Shown: positions 1 through 9,559, counted from the stretch's first letter. The stretch is DNA of 64,000 nt from Chitinophaga varians (GCF_012641275.1 NZ_JABAIA010000002.1:310001-374000); one strand, 5' to 3'. Program-made: numbers and translations. Notes: generated by a model from the letters alone, not told the origin.

Positions 1-410
1 TCAGAGCCGTTTGCCTTTATAAATTCCACGTTATGAAAAACTGATACAAAAATACGATATTTTGCTAAAACGTTTTAGTAAGCTTTATACTTTTTACAGA
101 TTACTGATAATTCTCTTCCTGTAAAGTGATCCAAAGTTCGCTCCAAAAAAACGTTTGTTGAAATTCTCCAGGTTAAATTTTTCTTAAACAAGTTTAGATT
201 TTGCAATCTATCGTATATGTAAATATTTTATTTGTGATTATTTTTTAGCTTTTTGTTGTTTCTGTATCAAATATACAAAAGAAAACATTAAAAAAACAAT
301 AGTCGAGTGTTAAAAAATGATGAATTTGGATCATTTTTAATATATATAATTTAATATAATATATTTCGGGTTCATCATTTTCTATTTTACGTCCTGTTTT
401 TTTGAAAGAA
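1..410. other. AT-rich stretch with no gene
   Basis: No convincing reading frame is present on either strand. The stretch is clearly richer in A and T than its surroundings. Two boxes fitting TAnnTTTG read leftwards: TATTTTTG at 47-54 and TATATTTG at 268-275. The second has a TTG about 20 bases upstream. They would drive a gene whose start lies left of the window, or a small RNA; this is inference. Confidence 0.4.
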
Positions 411-1610
411 TTATTTGTCCGTACGACCGGGATATACTTCCAGCGCTTTTTCCAGACAAACTATTGCATGACGAATGTCGTCACGGTTCAGCACATAGGC
501 TAACCGCACTTCCTGTTTGCCCAGGCCGGGAGTAGCATAAAAACCGGTCGCCGGAGACATCATCACCGTTTGTTTTTCGTATTCAAAAGCCTCCAGCATC
601 CACTGGCAGAACTTATCGGAATCATCAATCGGCAGCCGCGCCATAGCATAGAACGCACCACCCGGATTAGGACAGAAAACACCCGGGATCTTGTTCAGGC
701 CTTCTACCAGCACATCACGGCGGCTCTGATATTCGGCTTTGATGCCGTCAAAATAATCCAGCGGAAGGTCCACGGCCGCTTCACCTGCGATCTGCGCAAA
801 GGAGGGGGGGCTCAGCCGGGCTTGTGCAAACTTCATCGTAGCATCCAGCACAGACTGGTTTTTGGTCACAAAAGCACCGATACGGCCACCACAGGCGCTG
901 TAACGCTTGGAGATAGTGTCCATCAGGATCACGTTATCGTCCATGCCTTCCAGGTTCATGGCAGAGAAGTGGGTGCCGGCGTAGCAGAACTCACGGTAAG
1001 CCTCATCAGAGAAAAGGAACAGGTTGTGCTTCAGGCACAGCTGTTTCAACACTTCCATTTCTTCCTTGCTGTACAGGTAGCCGGTAGGATTGTTCGGGTT
1101 ACAGATCAGGATAGCTTTGGTACGCGGTGTAATGGCTGCTTCAAATGCTTCCATGGCAGGCAGTGCAAAGCCGGTCTCGATATTTGCAGTGATCGTCTTG
1201 ATCTTTACTTCTGCTTCTACGGCAAAACCATTATAGTTGGCGTAGAAAGGCTCCGGTACAATCACTTCGTCACCCGGATCGAGGCAGGCCATAAAGGCAA
1301 AAACGATTGCCTCAGAACCTCCGGTGGTCACAATGATCTGGTTGTGGTTCAAAGAAACATCAAACCGGCCGTAGTACTCCACCAGTTTGCGGCGGTAGCT
1401 TTCGTTGCCCGCGCTGTGGCTGTATTCCAGGACTTTGAATTCAGAATGACGCACCGCGTCGAGCACCGGTTTCGGAGTTTCGATATCAGGCTGTCCGATG
1501 TTCAGGTGATATACCTTCACACCTCTTTTCTTGGCTGCTTCGGCGAAGGGAACAAGTTTTCTGATGGGAGAAGGAGGCATCAGCACACCTCTCTGGCTAA
1601 TGGTAGGCAT
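411..1610 (-). CDS. PLP-dependent class I/II aminotransferase (AspC-like)
   Basis: 399 aa, the usual length for a fold-type I aminotransferase of the aspartate/aromatic group. The sequence shows NPNNPTG at about 171-177, DEAY at 202-205 and SKRYSACGGR with the likely PLP-binding Lys at 235. It probably moves an amino group between an amino acid and a 2-oxoacid in the cytosol, but the substrate cannot be read from the sequence. The ATG at 1610 is preceded by a good promoter box. A run of seven C on the coding strand falls in the SPPS codons near residue 268; the frame is intact. It is a single-gene unit upstream of nothing obvious. Confidence 0.9.
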   Translation of the reverse strand: MPTISQRGVLMPPSPIRKLVPFAEAAKKRGVKVYHLNIGQPDIETPKPVLDAVRHSEFKVLEYSHSAGNESYRRKLVEYYGRFDVSLNHNQIIVTTGGSEAIVFAFMACLDPGDEVIVPEPFYANYNGFAVEAEVKIKTITANIETGFALPAMEAFEAAITPRTKAILICNPNNPTGYLYSKEEMEVLKQLCLKHNLFLFSDEAYREFCYAGTHFSAMNLEGMDDNVILMDTISKRYSACGGRIGAFVTKNQSVLDATMKFAQARLSPPSFAQIAGEAAVDLPLDYFDGIKAEYQSRRDVLVEGLNKIPGVFCPNPGGAFYAMARLPIDDSDKFCQWMLEAFEYEKQTVMMSPATGFYATPGLGKQEVRLAYVLNRDDIRHAIVCLEKALEVYPGRTDK

Positions 1611-1635
1611 AAAATTGTTTTGATCTTTTGCCCTG

Positions 1636-1664
1636 CAAAGATAGGGGTTAGGCAGGGCAACAAA
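1636..1664 (-). promoter_or_regulatory. Promoter of the aminotransferase gene
   Basis: On the minus strand TTTG (1664-1661) is followed by 17 bases and then TATCTTTG (1643-1636), a full match to the Bacteroidota -33/-7 pattern. The predicted transcript start lies about 20 bases before the ATG. The -33 end touches the neighbouring terminator. Confidence 0.6.
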
Positions 1665-1697
1665 AAAACCTTACAGCGCGCTGCTGTAAGGTTTTTT
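1662..1697 (-). terminator. Terminator of the DUF1573 gene
   Basis: A 10-bp stem (ACCTTACAGC, 1668-1677, with its complement at 1683-1692) is flanked by A7 on one side and T6 on the other, so it can act for the leftward DUF1573 transcript. Confidence 0.75.
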
Positions 1698-1719
1698 AAA
1701 TATTTTTTAAAACCTAAAA

Positions 1720-2118
1720 CTAGTTGTTGGCCACTGTACCGGTCAGGTGCAGTTCTTTGTCCTGGTCCACACCTTTGAACTTCACCCAGATGGTTTTGTT
1801 CTGCTGGCCTAAACCGTTGGCGCTATAGTTAGCAGTGACCTTACCTTTTTTACCAGGCAGGATCGGCTCCTGTGTCCATTTCGGTGTAGTACAGCCGCAG
1901 CTGGCACGTGCAGCTTCAATCAGAATTGGTTCTTTTGAAATGTTGGTGAATTCAAAATCAACAGTTACTGGTTTGTTCAGTGCTGTTTTACCGAAATCAA
2001 CCGTTTCTTTAACGAATTTTACTTTCGTGTCTGCCGCATTCGGCTGAGACTGTGCCCACAAAGCTGTAGTAATCAACAAGCTGGCGAATAGGGACAAGAT
2101 GAATTTTTTCATTTTCAT
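1720..2118 (-). CDS. Secreted DUF1573 protein
   Basis: 132 aa. A signal peptide covers about residues 1-22 (MKMKK, a hydrophobic core, then LWAQS). The mature part is a single Ig-like DUF1573 domain with the family hallmark SCGCT at 73-77 and a repeated pattern of short beta strands. DUF1573 proteins are abundant in Bacteroidota, are exported, and have no firm biochemical role. It is transcribed alone, from a TAAATTTG box at 2173-2180 to the hairpin at 1662-1697. Confidence 0.85.
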   Translation of the reverse strand: MKMKKFILSLFASLLITTALWAQSQPNAADTKVKFVKETVDFGKTALNKPVTVDFEFTNISKEPILIEAARASCGCTTPKWTQEPILPGKKGKVTANYSANGLGQQNKTIWVKFKGVDQDKELHLTGTVANN

Positions 2119-2172
2119 ATGATGGTTTTAGCGCGACTGGTTAAAAAATATAAATTTCTTTTCGACCAAGGA

Positions 2173-2180
2173 CAAATTTA
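2173..2180 (-). promoter_or_regulatory. -7 box of the DUF1573 gene
   Basis: TAAATTTG on the minus strand, about 55 bases before the ATG. No clear -33 element was identified. Confidence 0.45.
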
Positions 2181-2288
2181 CGGCCAAAAAGTAATTGTTA
2201 CCTTGTAATTTATTAAAATCTTATTAAAAAAAATCAGATTATTTTAAATGCATGTCAGCGACTGATTTTTCAACTGTATAATTAACCT

Positions 2289-2296
2289 TACTTTTG
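2289..2296 (+). promoter_or_regulatory. -7 box of the E1 fusion gene
   Basis: TACTTTTG fits TAnnTTTG. A transcript starting about six bases later would have a leader of about 12 bases to the first ATG (2314) or 36 to the second (2338). Confidence 0.5.
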
Positions 2297-2313
2297 TACT
2301 TTAACCAAGAGGC

Positions 2314-4716
2314 ATGATAGAAAATAAAGCACTATCTATGAATATAGAAAGCCGGTTGTCATTCGAAGAATTCCGTAAGGAGGTATTAAATGACTACAGG
2401 TTGGCCTGCGAAAGCAGGGAAGTGAGTCTGCTGGCCCGCAGGGAAGTTCTCACGGGCAAGGCTAAGTTTGGCATCTTTGGAGATGGTAAAGAGGTGGCGC
2501 AGGTAGCGATGTCAAAATATTTCAAGCCTGGCGACTTCCGCTCCGGTTATTATCGCGACCAGACTGTGGCATTTGCTACTGGTATCGCTACCCCCGAACA
2601 ATTTTTCTCGCAGTTATACGCTGATCCCGATCAGCAACACGAACCATTCTCCGGCGGCCGCCAGATGAACTCGCATTTTGCGACGCCCAATCTCGGCAAC
2701 GACGGTAACTGGCTCAACCTGATGGAGATGAAAAACTCCGCAGCGGACATGGCGCCCACGGCAGGACAGATGCCACGCGCCCTGGGACTGGCTTATGCCT
2801 CCAAAATGTTCCGTGAAGCGGAATCGCTCCACGATCTCAAACATCTTTCCGATAACGGTAACGAAATCTGTTTCGCTACTATCGGTGACGCCTCTACGTC
2901 AGAAGGACATTTCTGGGAAACCATGAATGCCGCGGGCGTATTGCAGGTGCCACTGGCGGTTTTCGTATGGGACGATGGCTACGGCATTTCCGTGCCCCGC
3001 AAATACCAGACTACCAAAAACTCTATCAGCGTTGCGCTGGAAGGTTTCCGCAAAGCGGACGGCACCAACGGCTTTGATATCTATAACGTGAAAGGATGGG
3101 ATTACGCCGGTATGTGTGAAGTATTTGAAGCGGCTATCCGCAAAATACGGGAAACACATATCCCTGCGTTATTCCACGTGGAAGAAATCACCCAGCCACA
3201 GGGCCACTCTACCAGCGGTTCACACGAACGCTACAAGAGCAAGGAACGCCTGTCATGGGAAAAAGAATTCGACTGTAACCTCAAAATGAGGTCCTGGATA
3301 CTGGAAAATGCCCTGTGTGATGAGGAGACACTGGTGCAGATAGAAGCAAACGCCAAAACCACTGCACAGGACGCACGCAAGGCTGCATGGGAAAAATATA
3401 TTACGCCCATTAAACAGGAAGTACAGCGTTTTGTGTCACTGGCTACACCTCTCACCGCAGTAGCCGGCGTCAATGCTGAGCTGGTAGCGCAGCAGATACG
3501 TGAGCTGCAGGCCAACCGCGAGCCACAGCGCAGGGACATCCTGAAAGCCGCTGTCACCATTCTGATAAGGCACCGGCAACTGAAAACCGATCCTGCAGTA
3601 CAGGCTTTACAGCAGTACTACGATCAGTACCTTCAGGGAGAAAAAGAAAACTATAATTCCTACCTCCACGCCACCGGCGCCAACTCCGTACATGCGATAC
3701 CGGTAGTACCGGCGGAATATAACGACGACGCCACTACGCTCAACGGTTATGAGGTGTTGAACAAATATTTTGATCAGCTCATCACCAACAACCCGAAGGT
3801 GTTTGCTTTCGGAGAAGATGTTGGTAAGATTGGCGACGTAAACCAGGCCTTTGCAGGACTGCAACAGAAGCATGGCCCGGTGCGTATAACGGATACGGGT
3901 ATACGTGAATTAACGATCATGGGGCAGGGTATCGGTATGGCACTGCGCGGCCTGCGTCCTATTGCAGAAATCCAGTACCTGGATTACCTGCTGTATGGCC
4001 TGCAACCATTGAGCGATGACGTGGCTTCCCTGCAATACCGTACCAAGGGCGCACAACATTGTCCGATTATCGTGCGCACCCGAGGCCATCGCCTGGAAGG
4101 CATCTGGCACAGCGGTTCCCCGATGGGCATGATCATCCACTCACTCAGAGGCATGAACATATGCGTGCCGCGTAATATGGTGCAGGCAGCCGGTATGTAC
4201 AATACGCTGCTGCAGGCCAATGAGCCGGCGCTGGTGATTGAATCACTGAATGGTTACCGCCTGAAAGAGAAGTTGCCGTCCAACCTCGAAACATTCACTG
4301 TGCCGATGGGTGTGCCGGAAGTGCTGAAAGAAGGTTCCGATGTAACACTGGTGACTTATGGCTCCATGACCCGCATTGTGGAAGAAGCAATAGGGACGCT
4401 GGAAGAACTCGGCGTTTCCTGCGAACTGATAGATGTACAAACATTACTGCCTTTTGATATTCATCACAGCATTGTGCAGTCACTGAAGAAAACCAACCGT
4501 ATCGCCTTCATCGATGAAGACGTACCGGGAGGCGGCACTGCCTATATGTTCCAGCAGGTGATGGAACAGCAGGGCGGCTACCGCTGGCTGGATGTGGCCC
4601 CGCGCACACTGACAGCGCAGGCGCATCGCCCGGCCTATGGCTCTGATGGCGATTATTTCTCCAAGCCCAACACAGAAGACGTGGTGAAAATGGTGATGGA
4701 GATGATGGAAGAATAA
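2314..4716 (+). CDS. Fused alpha/beta E1 of a branched-chain 2-oxoacid dehydrogenase complex
   Basis: 800 aa. The first half is an E1-alpha-like thiamine diphosphate domain: GDASTSEG starts near residue 191 and is followed by the aromatic and acidic NAAGVLQVP segment. The second half, from about residue 480, is E1-beta-like, with FGEDVGKIGDVNQ near 499 and a C-terminal transketolase-type domain (LIDVQTLLPFD). The family carries out decarboxylation of 2-oxoacids such as 2-oxoisovalerate and passes the acyl group to an E2 lipoyl protein. Such fusions are common in Bacteroidota. E2 and E3 are not nearby. A second in-frame ATG at 2338 is an alternative start. The exact substrate is not proven. 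Confidence 0.87.
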   Translation: MIENKALSMNIESRLSFEEFRKEVLNDYRLACESREVSLLARREVLTGKAKFGIFGDGKEVAQVAMSKYFKPGDFRSGYYRDQTVAFATGIATPEQFFSQLYADPDQQHEPFSGGRQMNSHFATPNLGNDGNWLNLMEMKNSAADMAPTAGQMPRALGLAYASKMFREAESLHDLKHLSDNGNEICFATIGDASTSEGHFWETMNAAGVLQVPLAVFVWDDGYGISVPRKYQTTKNSISVALEGFRKADGTNGFDIYNVKGWDYAGMCEVFEAAIRKIRETHIPALFHVEEITQPQGHSTSGSHERYKSKERLSWEKEFDCNLKMRSWILENALCDEETLVQIEANAKTTAQDARKAAWEKYITPIKQEVQRFVSLATPLTAVAGVNAELVAQQIRELQANREPQRRDILKAAVTILIRHRQLKTDPAVQALQQYYDQYLQGEKENYNSYLHATGANSVHAIPVVPAEYNDDATTLNGYEVLNKYFDQLITNNPKVFAFGEDVGKIGDVNQAFAGLQQKHGPVRITDTGIRELTIMGQGIGMALRGLRPIAEIQYLDYLLYGLQPLSDDVASLQYRTKGAQHCPIIVRTRGHRLEGIWHSGSPMGMIIHSLRGMNICVPRNMVQAAGMYNTLLQANEPALVIESLNGYRLKEKLPSNLETFTVPMGVPEVLKEGSDVTLVTYGSMTRIVEEAIGTLEELGVSCELIDVQTLLPFDIHHSIVQSLKKTNRIAFIDEDVPGGGTAYMFQQVMEQQGGYRWLDVAPRTLTAQAHRPAYGSDGDYFSKPNTEDVVKMVMEMMEE

Positions 4717-4740
4717 CAAACAAACTTGCTCATAATAGGC

Positions 4741-4783
4741 GAAGCCACCGTACATGCATCCAATCTGCATATGCGGTGGCTTC
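4741..4783 (+). terminator. Hairpin after the E1 gene
   Basis: An 18-base arm starting GAAGCCACCG (4741) pairs with 4766-4783 with two mismatches. The following sequence has only a short T run, so termination is likely but not certain. Confidence 0.5.
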
Positions 4784-4938
4784 TGAGTTTAATGTAGTCA
4801 AGCAGTTATTGCAAGCTTAGTGTTGTTGCTATTATGGCGCAGCAAAGGTGTGGGATTTTTTCAAAGTGCGGAAGAATAGCAGCCCGAGTTAATAATTATT
4901 TAATTCATCATGTATATTTAACGAACAAACAGAAGTAT

Positions 4939-5904
4939 ATGAAAAACATAGTTGTATTGGACGGATATGCTTTAAATCCTGGGGACCTGGACTGGGCGCC
5001 GTTGCAGGCTTTGGGGAAGGTCACCATCTATGATCGGACGCCGGCGGAGCTGGTGGCAGAGCGGGCGAAGGATGCCCATATCCTGCTGACTAACAAGGCT
5101 ATCGTCAGCGCGGAAACGATCAATAGCCTGCCTTTCCTTGAATATATCGGGGTGATGGCCACCGGGTATAACGTCGTAGATATTCCGGCCGCTACGGCCC
5201 GGAAAATACCCGTTACGAATGTTCCCGCTTACAGTACTGCTTCAGTGGCGCAGCTTACTTTTGCATTAATATTGGAATTGTGTTTTCAGACGGGTCTGCA
5301 TGCCCGGAGTGTGAGAGCGGGAGAATGGGCTTCCAGCGTGGATTTCAGCTATTGGAAGACGCCATTGACCGAACTGGACGGCCGTACCATTGGTATTGTG
5401 GGCTTTGGGCAGATAGGGCAGGCAGTGGCAAAGATCGCGCTGGCTTTCGGTATGAAAGTGATCGTTTCGCATAAACATCCGGAAAGGGATAAAATGGAGG
5501 GAGTGACTTTTGTGGACCAGGCCACCTGTTTCCGGGAAGCGGACATAGTATCGCTGCATTGCCCGCTGAACGAGGACAACCGGGAGTTTGTGAATGCTGG
5601 GTTGCTGAAAACGATGAAAAAAACAGCCTTGCTGATCAATACCAGCCGGGGGCCGCTGGTCCGGGAGGCCGATCTGGCGGAAGCGCTGAAAGAAGGCGTG
5701 ATAGCAGGAGCGGGGCTGGACGTGCTTTCCACAGAACCACCCGCAGCAGATCATCCGCTGGTACAGGCGCCAGGCACTGTCATTACTCCCCATATTGCAT
5801 GGGCAACGCAGGCAGCACGCGGCCGGTTGATGCACGTGACCGTAGAGAATGTACGTCAATATATGCTCGGGAATAGTCAAAATAATATCAATAAAATACA
5901 ATAA
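4939..5904 (+). CDS. D-2-hydroxyacid dehydrogenase (NAD-dependent)
   Basis: 321 aa from the ATG at 4939; the frame is open 35 codons further upstream, but that extension has no family similarity. The Rossmann motif GFGQIG lies at 155-160. The catalytic Arg237 (NTSRGPL), Glu266 (STEPP) and His285 (TPHIAWAT) of the D-isomer-specific dehydrogenases are all present. It is closest in appearance to glycerate/hydroxypyruvate reductases and would interconvert a 2-oxoacid and a D-2-hydroxyacid in the cytosol. The substrate is inferred only. It is a single gene, with no clear terminator seen after it. Confidence 0.88.
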   Translation: MKNIVVLDGYALNPGDLDWAPLQALGKVTIYDRTPAELVAERAKDAHILLTNKAIVSAETINSLPFLEYIGVMATGYNVVDIPAATARKIPVTNVPAYSTASVAQLTFALILELCFQTGLHARSVRAGEWASSVDFSYWKTPLTELDGRTIGIVGFGQIGQAVAKIALAFGMKVIVSHKHPERDKMEGVTFVDQATCFREADIVSLHCPLNEDNREFVNAGLLKTMKKTALLINTSRGPLVREADLAEALKEGVIAGAGLDVLSTEPPAADHPLVQAPGTVITPHIAWATQAARGRLMHVTVENVRQYMLGNSQNNINKIQ

Positions 5905-6178
5905 AATATTATTTTGATATTTTGATCATGTGTTTGTATATTCAGGTAATCCTCTTATAAATAACTATTAATTTTTGTCTGACGAATGAATAAGCTGAAC
6001 AACTCCTGTAACTTGAACAGAATGGTCACCGGTTTTAGTATAATTTTGAAAACGTATATTTTACCCTTATAGAATTAAAATATATAAAAACAGGACGGTA
6101 CCTTCCGTGACCGACCGCGTTTTTATGAAGGGGGAAGTCGCTAAACTCAGGAGGTCACCTTCAAAATTCAACCGAAAT

Positions 6179-6907
6179 ATGAAATCACGTATTCTATTGG
6201 TAGAGGACGATGAATTTTTTGCCAAAGTGCTCAAGCGGCAGCTGGAGCGTGCCAATTTTGAAGTAACGCATGCCATCGACGGACAAGCCGGTTGGGAGAA
6301 ATTCCAGGAAACGATTTTTGATTTATGTATACTGGACGTGGTGATGCCCAGGAAAGATGGTTTTACACTGGCGGGAGAAATACGGGCCACGGATTTTAAC
6401 ATCCCCATCGTATTTACATCTTCCCGTTATATGGAGCAGGACAGGTTGCAGGGGTTTGATATAGGAGCGGATGACTACCTGGTAAAGCCCTTCAATACGG
6501 ATGAACTGATCAGCCGTATCAAAGTCTACATTAAACGCAGCCGTCTGCTTCGGAGTGAGAAGCGGATTGTCTATACAGTAGGTAACCTTGTTTTCGACTA
6601 TTCCCAGCTTCAGCTGCGGCATAAAGACAATGAGGTGGAAAATCATGTGCGGATCGCACCAAAGGAGGCGGAGTTACTGCGCTATCTGTGTGAAAACTCT
6701 AACAAAAAACTAAAAAGGGAGCATATCCTGGCGAGTGTCTGGGGAGCGGACGGTTACCTGGCACAAAGGGTAATGGACGTGTACCTGAGCCGCTTGCGCC
6801 GGCATATTGCCATGGACCCCTCTATCCGGATAGAAACCTTTCATGGAAAAGGTCTTATGCTGGTCATCAACGAGATGGACCGTACCCACATCATTGAGAA
6901 GGCTTAA
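6179..6907 (+). CDS. OmpR/PhoB-family response regulator (orphan)
   Basis: 242 aa from the ATG at 6179, chosen because MKSRILLVEDD is the normal start of a receiver domain; GTG/ATG starts up to 72 bases earlier are open too. The receiver domain covers residues 1-120, with the acidic pair at 10-11, phospho-acceptor Asp53 (CILDVVMP) and the conserved Lys in VKPF near 103. A winged-helix DNA-binding domain fills about 140-236. No histidine kinase is adjacent, so the partner is unknown; RprY-like regulators of Bacteroidota are similar in architecture. AGGAGG at 6149-6154 is too far from the chosen start to act as a ribosome site. Confidence 0.88.
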   Translation: MKSRILLVEDDEFFAKVLKRQLERANFEVTHAIDGQAGWEKFQETIFDLCILDVVMPRKDGFTLAGEIRATDFNIPIVFTSSRYMEQDRLQGFDIGADDYLVKPFNTDELISRIKVYIKRSRLLRSEKRIVYTVGNLVFDYSQLQLRHKDNEVENHVRIAPKEAELLRYLCENSNKKLKREHILASVWGADGYLAQRVMDVYLSRLRRHIAMDPSIRIETFHGKGLMLVINEMDRTHIIEKA

Positions 6908-6935
6908 AGCCTGATTGTTTTTTAAACCTGAAATA

Positions 6936-6969
6936 GAAACGTCCCGGCATTTGCCGGGACGTTCTTTTT
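6936..6969. terminator. Bidirectional terminator between the regulator and yebC
   Basis: A GC-rich stem of about 12 bp (AACGTCCCGGC... with its complement ending at 6963) is followed by TTCTTTTT. It sits between convergent genes and can serve both. Confidence 0.75.
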
Positions 6970-6985
6970 ATGGAAATAACCTGTA

Positions 6986-7696
6986 TTATTTCAGATTGTA
7001 GAATACCTGCTGAACGTCATCGTCCTGCTCCAGGCGGTCCACCAGTTCCAGTACCTCTTTGGCCTGCTCTTCATTCAGTTCCACAGTAGTGGTGGGAATA
7101 CGTTTCAGCTCAGAGCTGATCACTTCCAGTCCTTTGTCTTCCAGCGCTTTGGCCATATTGCCAAATTCATTGAAAGCTGCACGGATAATGATGTTGCCTT
7201 CGCTGTCTTCCCCGATTTCCTCCAGACCGAAATCAATCAGTTCCAATTCCAGTTCTTCCAGGTCCTGACCTGCGTTTTTCACTTTGAATTCACCTACACG
7301 GTTGAACAGGAAACCTACGGAACCGCTATTGCCCAGGGCGCCGCCGCCTTTGGTGAAGTGCATACGCAGATTGGCCACGGTACGGGTGGTATTGTCCGTA
7401 GCCGTATCGATGATTACTGCTACGCCATGAGGCGCGTAACCTTCATACACTACTTCCTCGTAATCAGTCTTGTCTTTACCCATAGCGCGTTTGATCGCCG
7501 CTTCCACACGGTCTTTAGGCATGTTGGCGCTTTTGGCGTTGAGTATGCAACGGCGCAGTGCAGGGTTATTGTCGGGGTCAGGGCCACCATTTTTTACTGC
7601 AATAGCGATTTCTTTACCGACTCTTGTGAATGCTTTGGCCATCCTGTCCCAGCGGGCAAACATGGTTGACTTTCTTACTTCAAATATCCTTCCCAT
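6986..7696 (-). CDS. yebC: YebC/PmpR-family protein
   Basis: 236 aa, close to the family norm. The N terminus [20 protein letters not shown] is the Bacteroidota form of the family start. Family hallmarks include [19 protein letters not shown] and the [14 protein letters not shown] segment. The family was described as transcriptional regulators, and recent work ties YebC proteins to translation of difficult (proline-rich) stretches; which applies here is unknown. It is transcribed alone with a roughly 70-base leader. Confidence 0.92.
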   Translation of the reverse strand: MGRIFEVRKSTMFARWDRMAKAFTRVGKEIAIAVKNGGPDPDNNPALRRCILNAKSANMPKDRVEAAIKRAMGKDKTDYEEVVYEGYAPHGVAVIIDTATDNTTRTVANLRMHFTKGGGALGNSGSVGFLFNRVGEFKVKNAGQDLEELELELIDFGLEEIGEDSEGNIIIRAAFNEFGNMAKALEDKGLEVISSELKRIPTTTVELNEEQAKEVLELVDRLEQDDDVQQVFYNLK

Positions 7697-7735
7697 AATG
7701 GGTTATAAATTAATTATTTGTGAATGATAACAATT

Positions 7736-7778
7736 GGAGGTGATGACACCTCAAAAGGCTAATAAAGATGCAAATTTA
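7736..7778 (-). promoter_or_regulatory. yebC promoter and leader hairpin
   Basis: TAAATTTG reads leftwards at 7778-7771. The leader that follows holds a perfect GAGGTG-TCAT-CACCTC hairpin (7737-7752). The transcript strand therefore carries AUCACCUCC, identical to the anti-Shine-Dalgarno tail of 16S rRNA. Any function is inference. Confidence 0.45.
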
Positions 7779-7812
7779 GAGAACTTTCGGCTAAAATGGA
7801 GCCCTTTTATAA

Positions 7813-7850
7813 CAGAAAACCGCCCGGAAAGGTAGCCGGACGGTTTTCTC
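7813..7850 (-). terminator. Terminator of the APC permease gene
   Basis: An imperfect 14-15-bp stem, with arms AGAAAACCGCCCGG and CCGGACGGTTTTCT, ends in a T-rich arm on the minus strand just beyond the permease stop codon. Confidence 0.7.
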
Positions 7851-7875
7851 TGAATATTGGTCAGTGATGACGGGA

Positions 7876-9351
7876 TCACAATTTCTCAGCAACACTCTGT
7901 TGCTCACTTTGCTGCCCGATCTTACTGTTTTTCTTGCTGTAGGCAAAGTAGATAATGAAACCAAGGCCCATCCAGATAGCCAGTCGTAACCAGGTATCCC
8001 AGGGCAGCGCGCCCATCATAACAATGCAGATGATGATACCCATGATCGGAACAAAAGGCACCAGTGGTGTTCTGAACGGTCTGGGCGCATTTGGCTGTTT
8101 TTTGCGCATGATGATGATACCGATACATACCAGTACAAACGCGAAGAGCGTACCGATGCTCACCATTTCACCTACCACGTGCACCGGCACGAAAGCGGAG
8201 AAAAGGCTCACAAACACCATGAACAGGAGGTTGGATTTATACGGAGTACGGTATTTAGGATGTACATCGGAGAAGGTTTTAGGCAACAGACCGTCTTTTG
8301 ACATGGAGTAAAACACGCGGGACTGGCCCATGAGCATTACCAGGATCACAGAGGTATAACCTGCCAGGATAGCGAGGATGATTGCCTGTTGCAGCCAGCC
8401 GTACGGTGTTTTCGCAATGGCGATCGCTACCGGCGCAGCGCTGTCTTTAAATTCCTTATAGTTGGCGAGGCCGGTCATCACGTGGGCAAACAGCACGTAC
8501 AGTATGGTACAGATGACCAGTGAGCCCAGAATACCGATAGGCATGTCCTTCTGCGGCCTTTTCGCTTCCTGCGCCGCTGTTGATACGGCATCGAAACCGA
8601 TGAAGGCGAAGAACACCACGGCAGCACCACGTAATACGCCGGAAATACCGAAGTGGCCGAAGCCCTGGTTTTCAGGAATATAAGGGTGATAGTTGTCGGG
8701 GTTTACGTGGTTCCAGCCTACTGCGATGAATACCAGTACCACAGTTACTTTCAGCGCTACCAGCAGGGCGTTGGTGAAAGCTGATTCACGGGTACCACGG
8801 ATCAGCAGCATGGAGAGCGCGCCTACGATCAGGATGGCCGGGAAGTTCAGATATCCGTGTACAGTTGTGCCATCCACCAGTGTAACGGTTTCAAACGGAG
8901 AGGCTGTCAGCTGTGCCGGAAGATGAATATTAAAATGATGCAGGAATTTCACCAGGTACTGTGACCAGCTGATAGCCACGGTAGCTGCGCCCAGCGCATA
9001 TTCCAGCACAAGGTCCCATCCGATGATCCATGCCATGAATTCACCCATGGTAGCATAGGAATAGGTATAAGCACTTCCTGCGATAGGAATCATGGAAGCA
9101 AATTCGGCATAACAAAGACCTGCAAAAGCGCAACCGATAGCGCCTACGAGGAAGGAAATAGTAACGGCGGGACCGGCATTGTTGGCTGCTGCCAGACCAG
9201 TCAGGGAAAACAGACCTGCGCCGATGATAGCGCCTATACCCAAAGCAACAAGGTTCGTTGCGGATAAAGATCGTTTCAGTCCTTTCTCTGACTCGCTCGC
9301 CTCATTCATGAGCTGATTTAAAGACTTGGTTCTGGAAAATAGAAGACCCAT
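7876..9351 (-). CDS. APC-family amino acid permease
   Basis: 491 aa with about 12-14 hydrophobic segments from residue 30 onwards. The first membrane segment holds the APC substrate motif GIGAIIGAGLFSLTG at about 37-51, followed by the usual CYAEFASMIPIAGSAYTYSY segment. It looks like the cationic or general amino acid transporter branch (CAT/YfnA type) of the inner membrane. Substrate and direction cannot be told. It is divergent from the DAACS symporter gene. A 208-base spacer separates them, in which I found no perfect TAnnTTTG box. Confidence 0.9.
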   Translation of the reverse strand: MGLLFSRTKSLNQLMNEASESEKGLKRSLSATNLVALGIGAIIGAGLFSLTGLAAANNAGPAVTISFLVGAIGCAFAGLCYAEFASMIPIAGSAYTYSYATMGEFMAWIIGWDLVLEYALGAATVAISWSQYLVKFLHHFNIHLPAQLTASPFETVTLVDGTTVHGYLNFPAILIVGALSMLLIRGTRESAFTNALLVALKVTVVLVFIAVGWNHVNPDNYHPYIPENQGFGHFGISGVLRGAAVVFFAFIGFDAVSTAAQEAKRPQKDMPIGILGSLVICTILYVLFAHVMTGLANYKEFKDSAAPVAIAIAKTPYGWLQQAIILAILAGYTSVILVMLMGQSRVFYSMSKDGLLPKTFSDVHPKYRTPYKSNLLFMVFVSLFSAFVPVHVVGEMVSIGTLFAFVLVCIGIIIMRKKQPNAPRPFRTPLVPFVPIMGIIICIVMMGALPWDTWLRLAIWMGLGFIIYFAYSKKNSKIGQQSEQQSVAEKL

Positions 9352-9559
9352 ACAAATGAAAAGTTGTGGTTGATGTTTTAAGGTAGTTTAGTTCTGTTGT
9401 GTTGTACGTCGATCGTCAAATATAATATCTAAAATCTAGAACGGATACTTTTATTTTGGCCTGAAACGCTTATTTGTACCGGCAGAACCTTATTTTTGGG
9501 AAATTTTCCGGTTACAACAATTATTAAATTTTTTAAAGAAGAAAAAATCCTGGCGTTGC

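Noticed and set aside
804..810. Run of seven G inside the aminotransferase gene as a phase-variation site
   Set aside because: It encodes part of a conserved SPPS segment, is short, and the gene is intact; one tract alone is weak evidence.
570..1778. 402-codon frame opposite the aminotransferase gene
   Set aside because: Shadow of a well-conserved enzyme; the frame has no start signals or recognisable domain.
6149..6154. AGGAGG as ribosome site for the response regulator
   Set aside because: It lies 25 bases before the best start, and genes in this window generally lack Shine-Dalgarno sequences.
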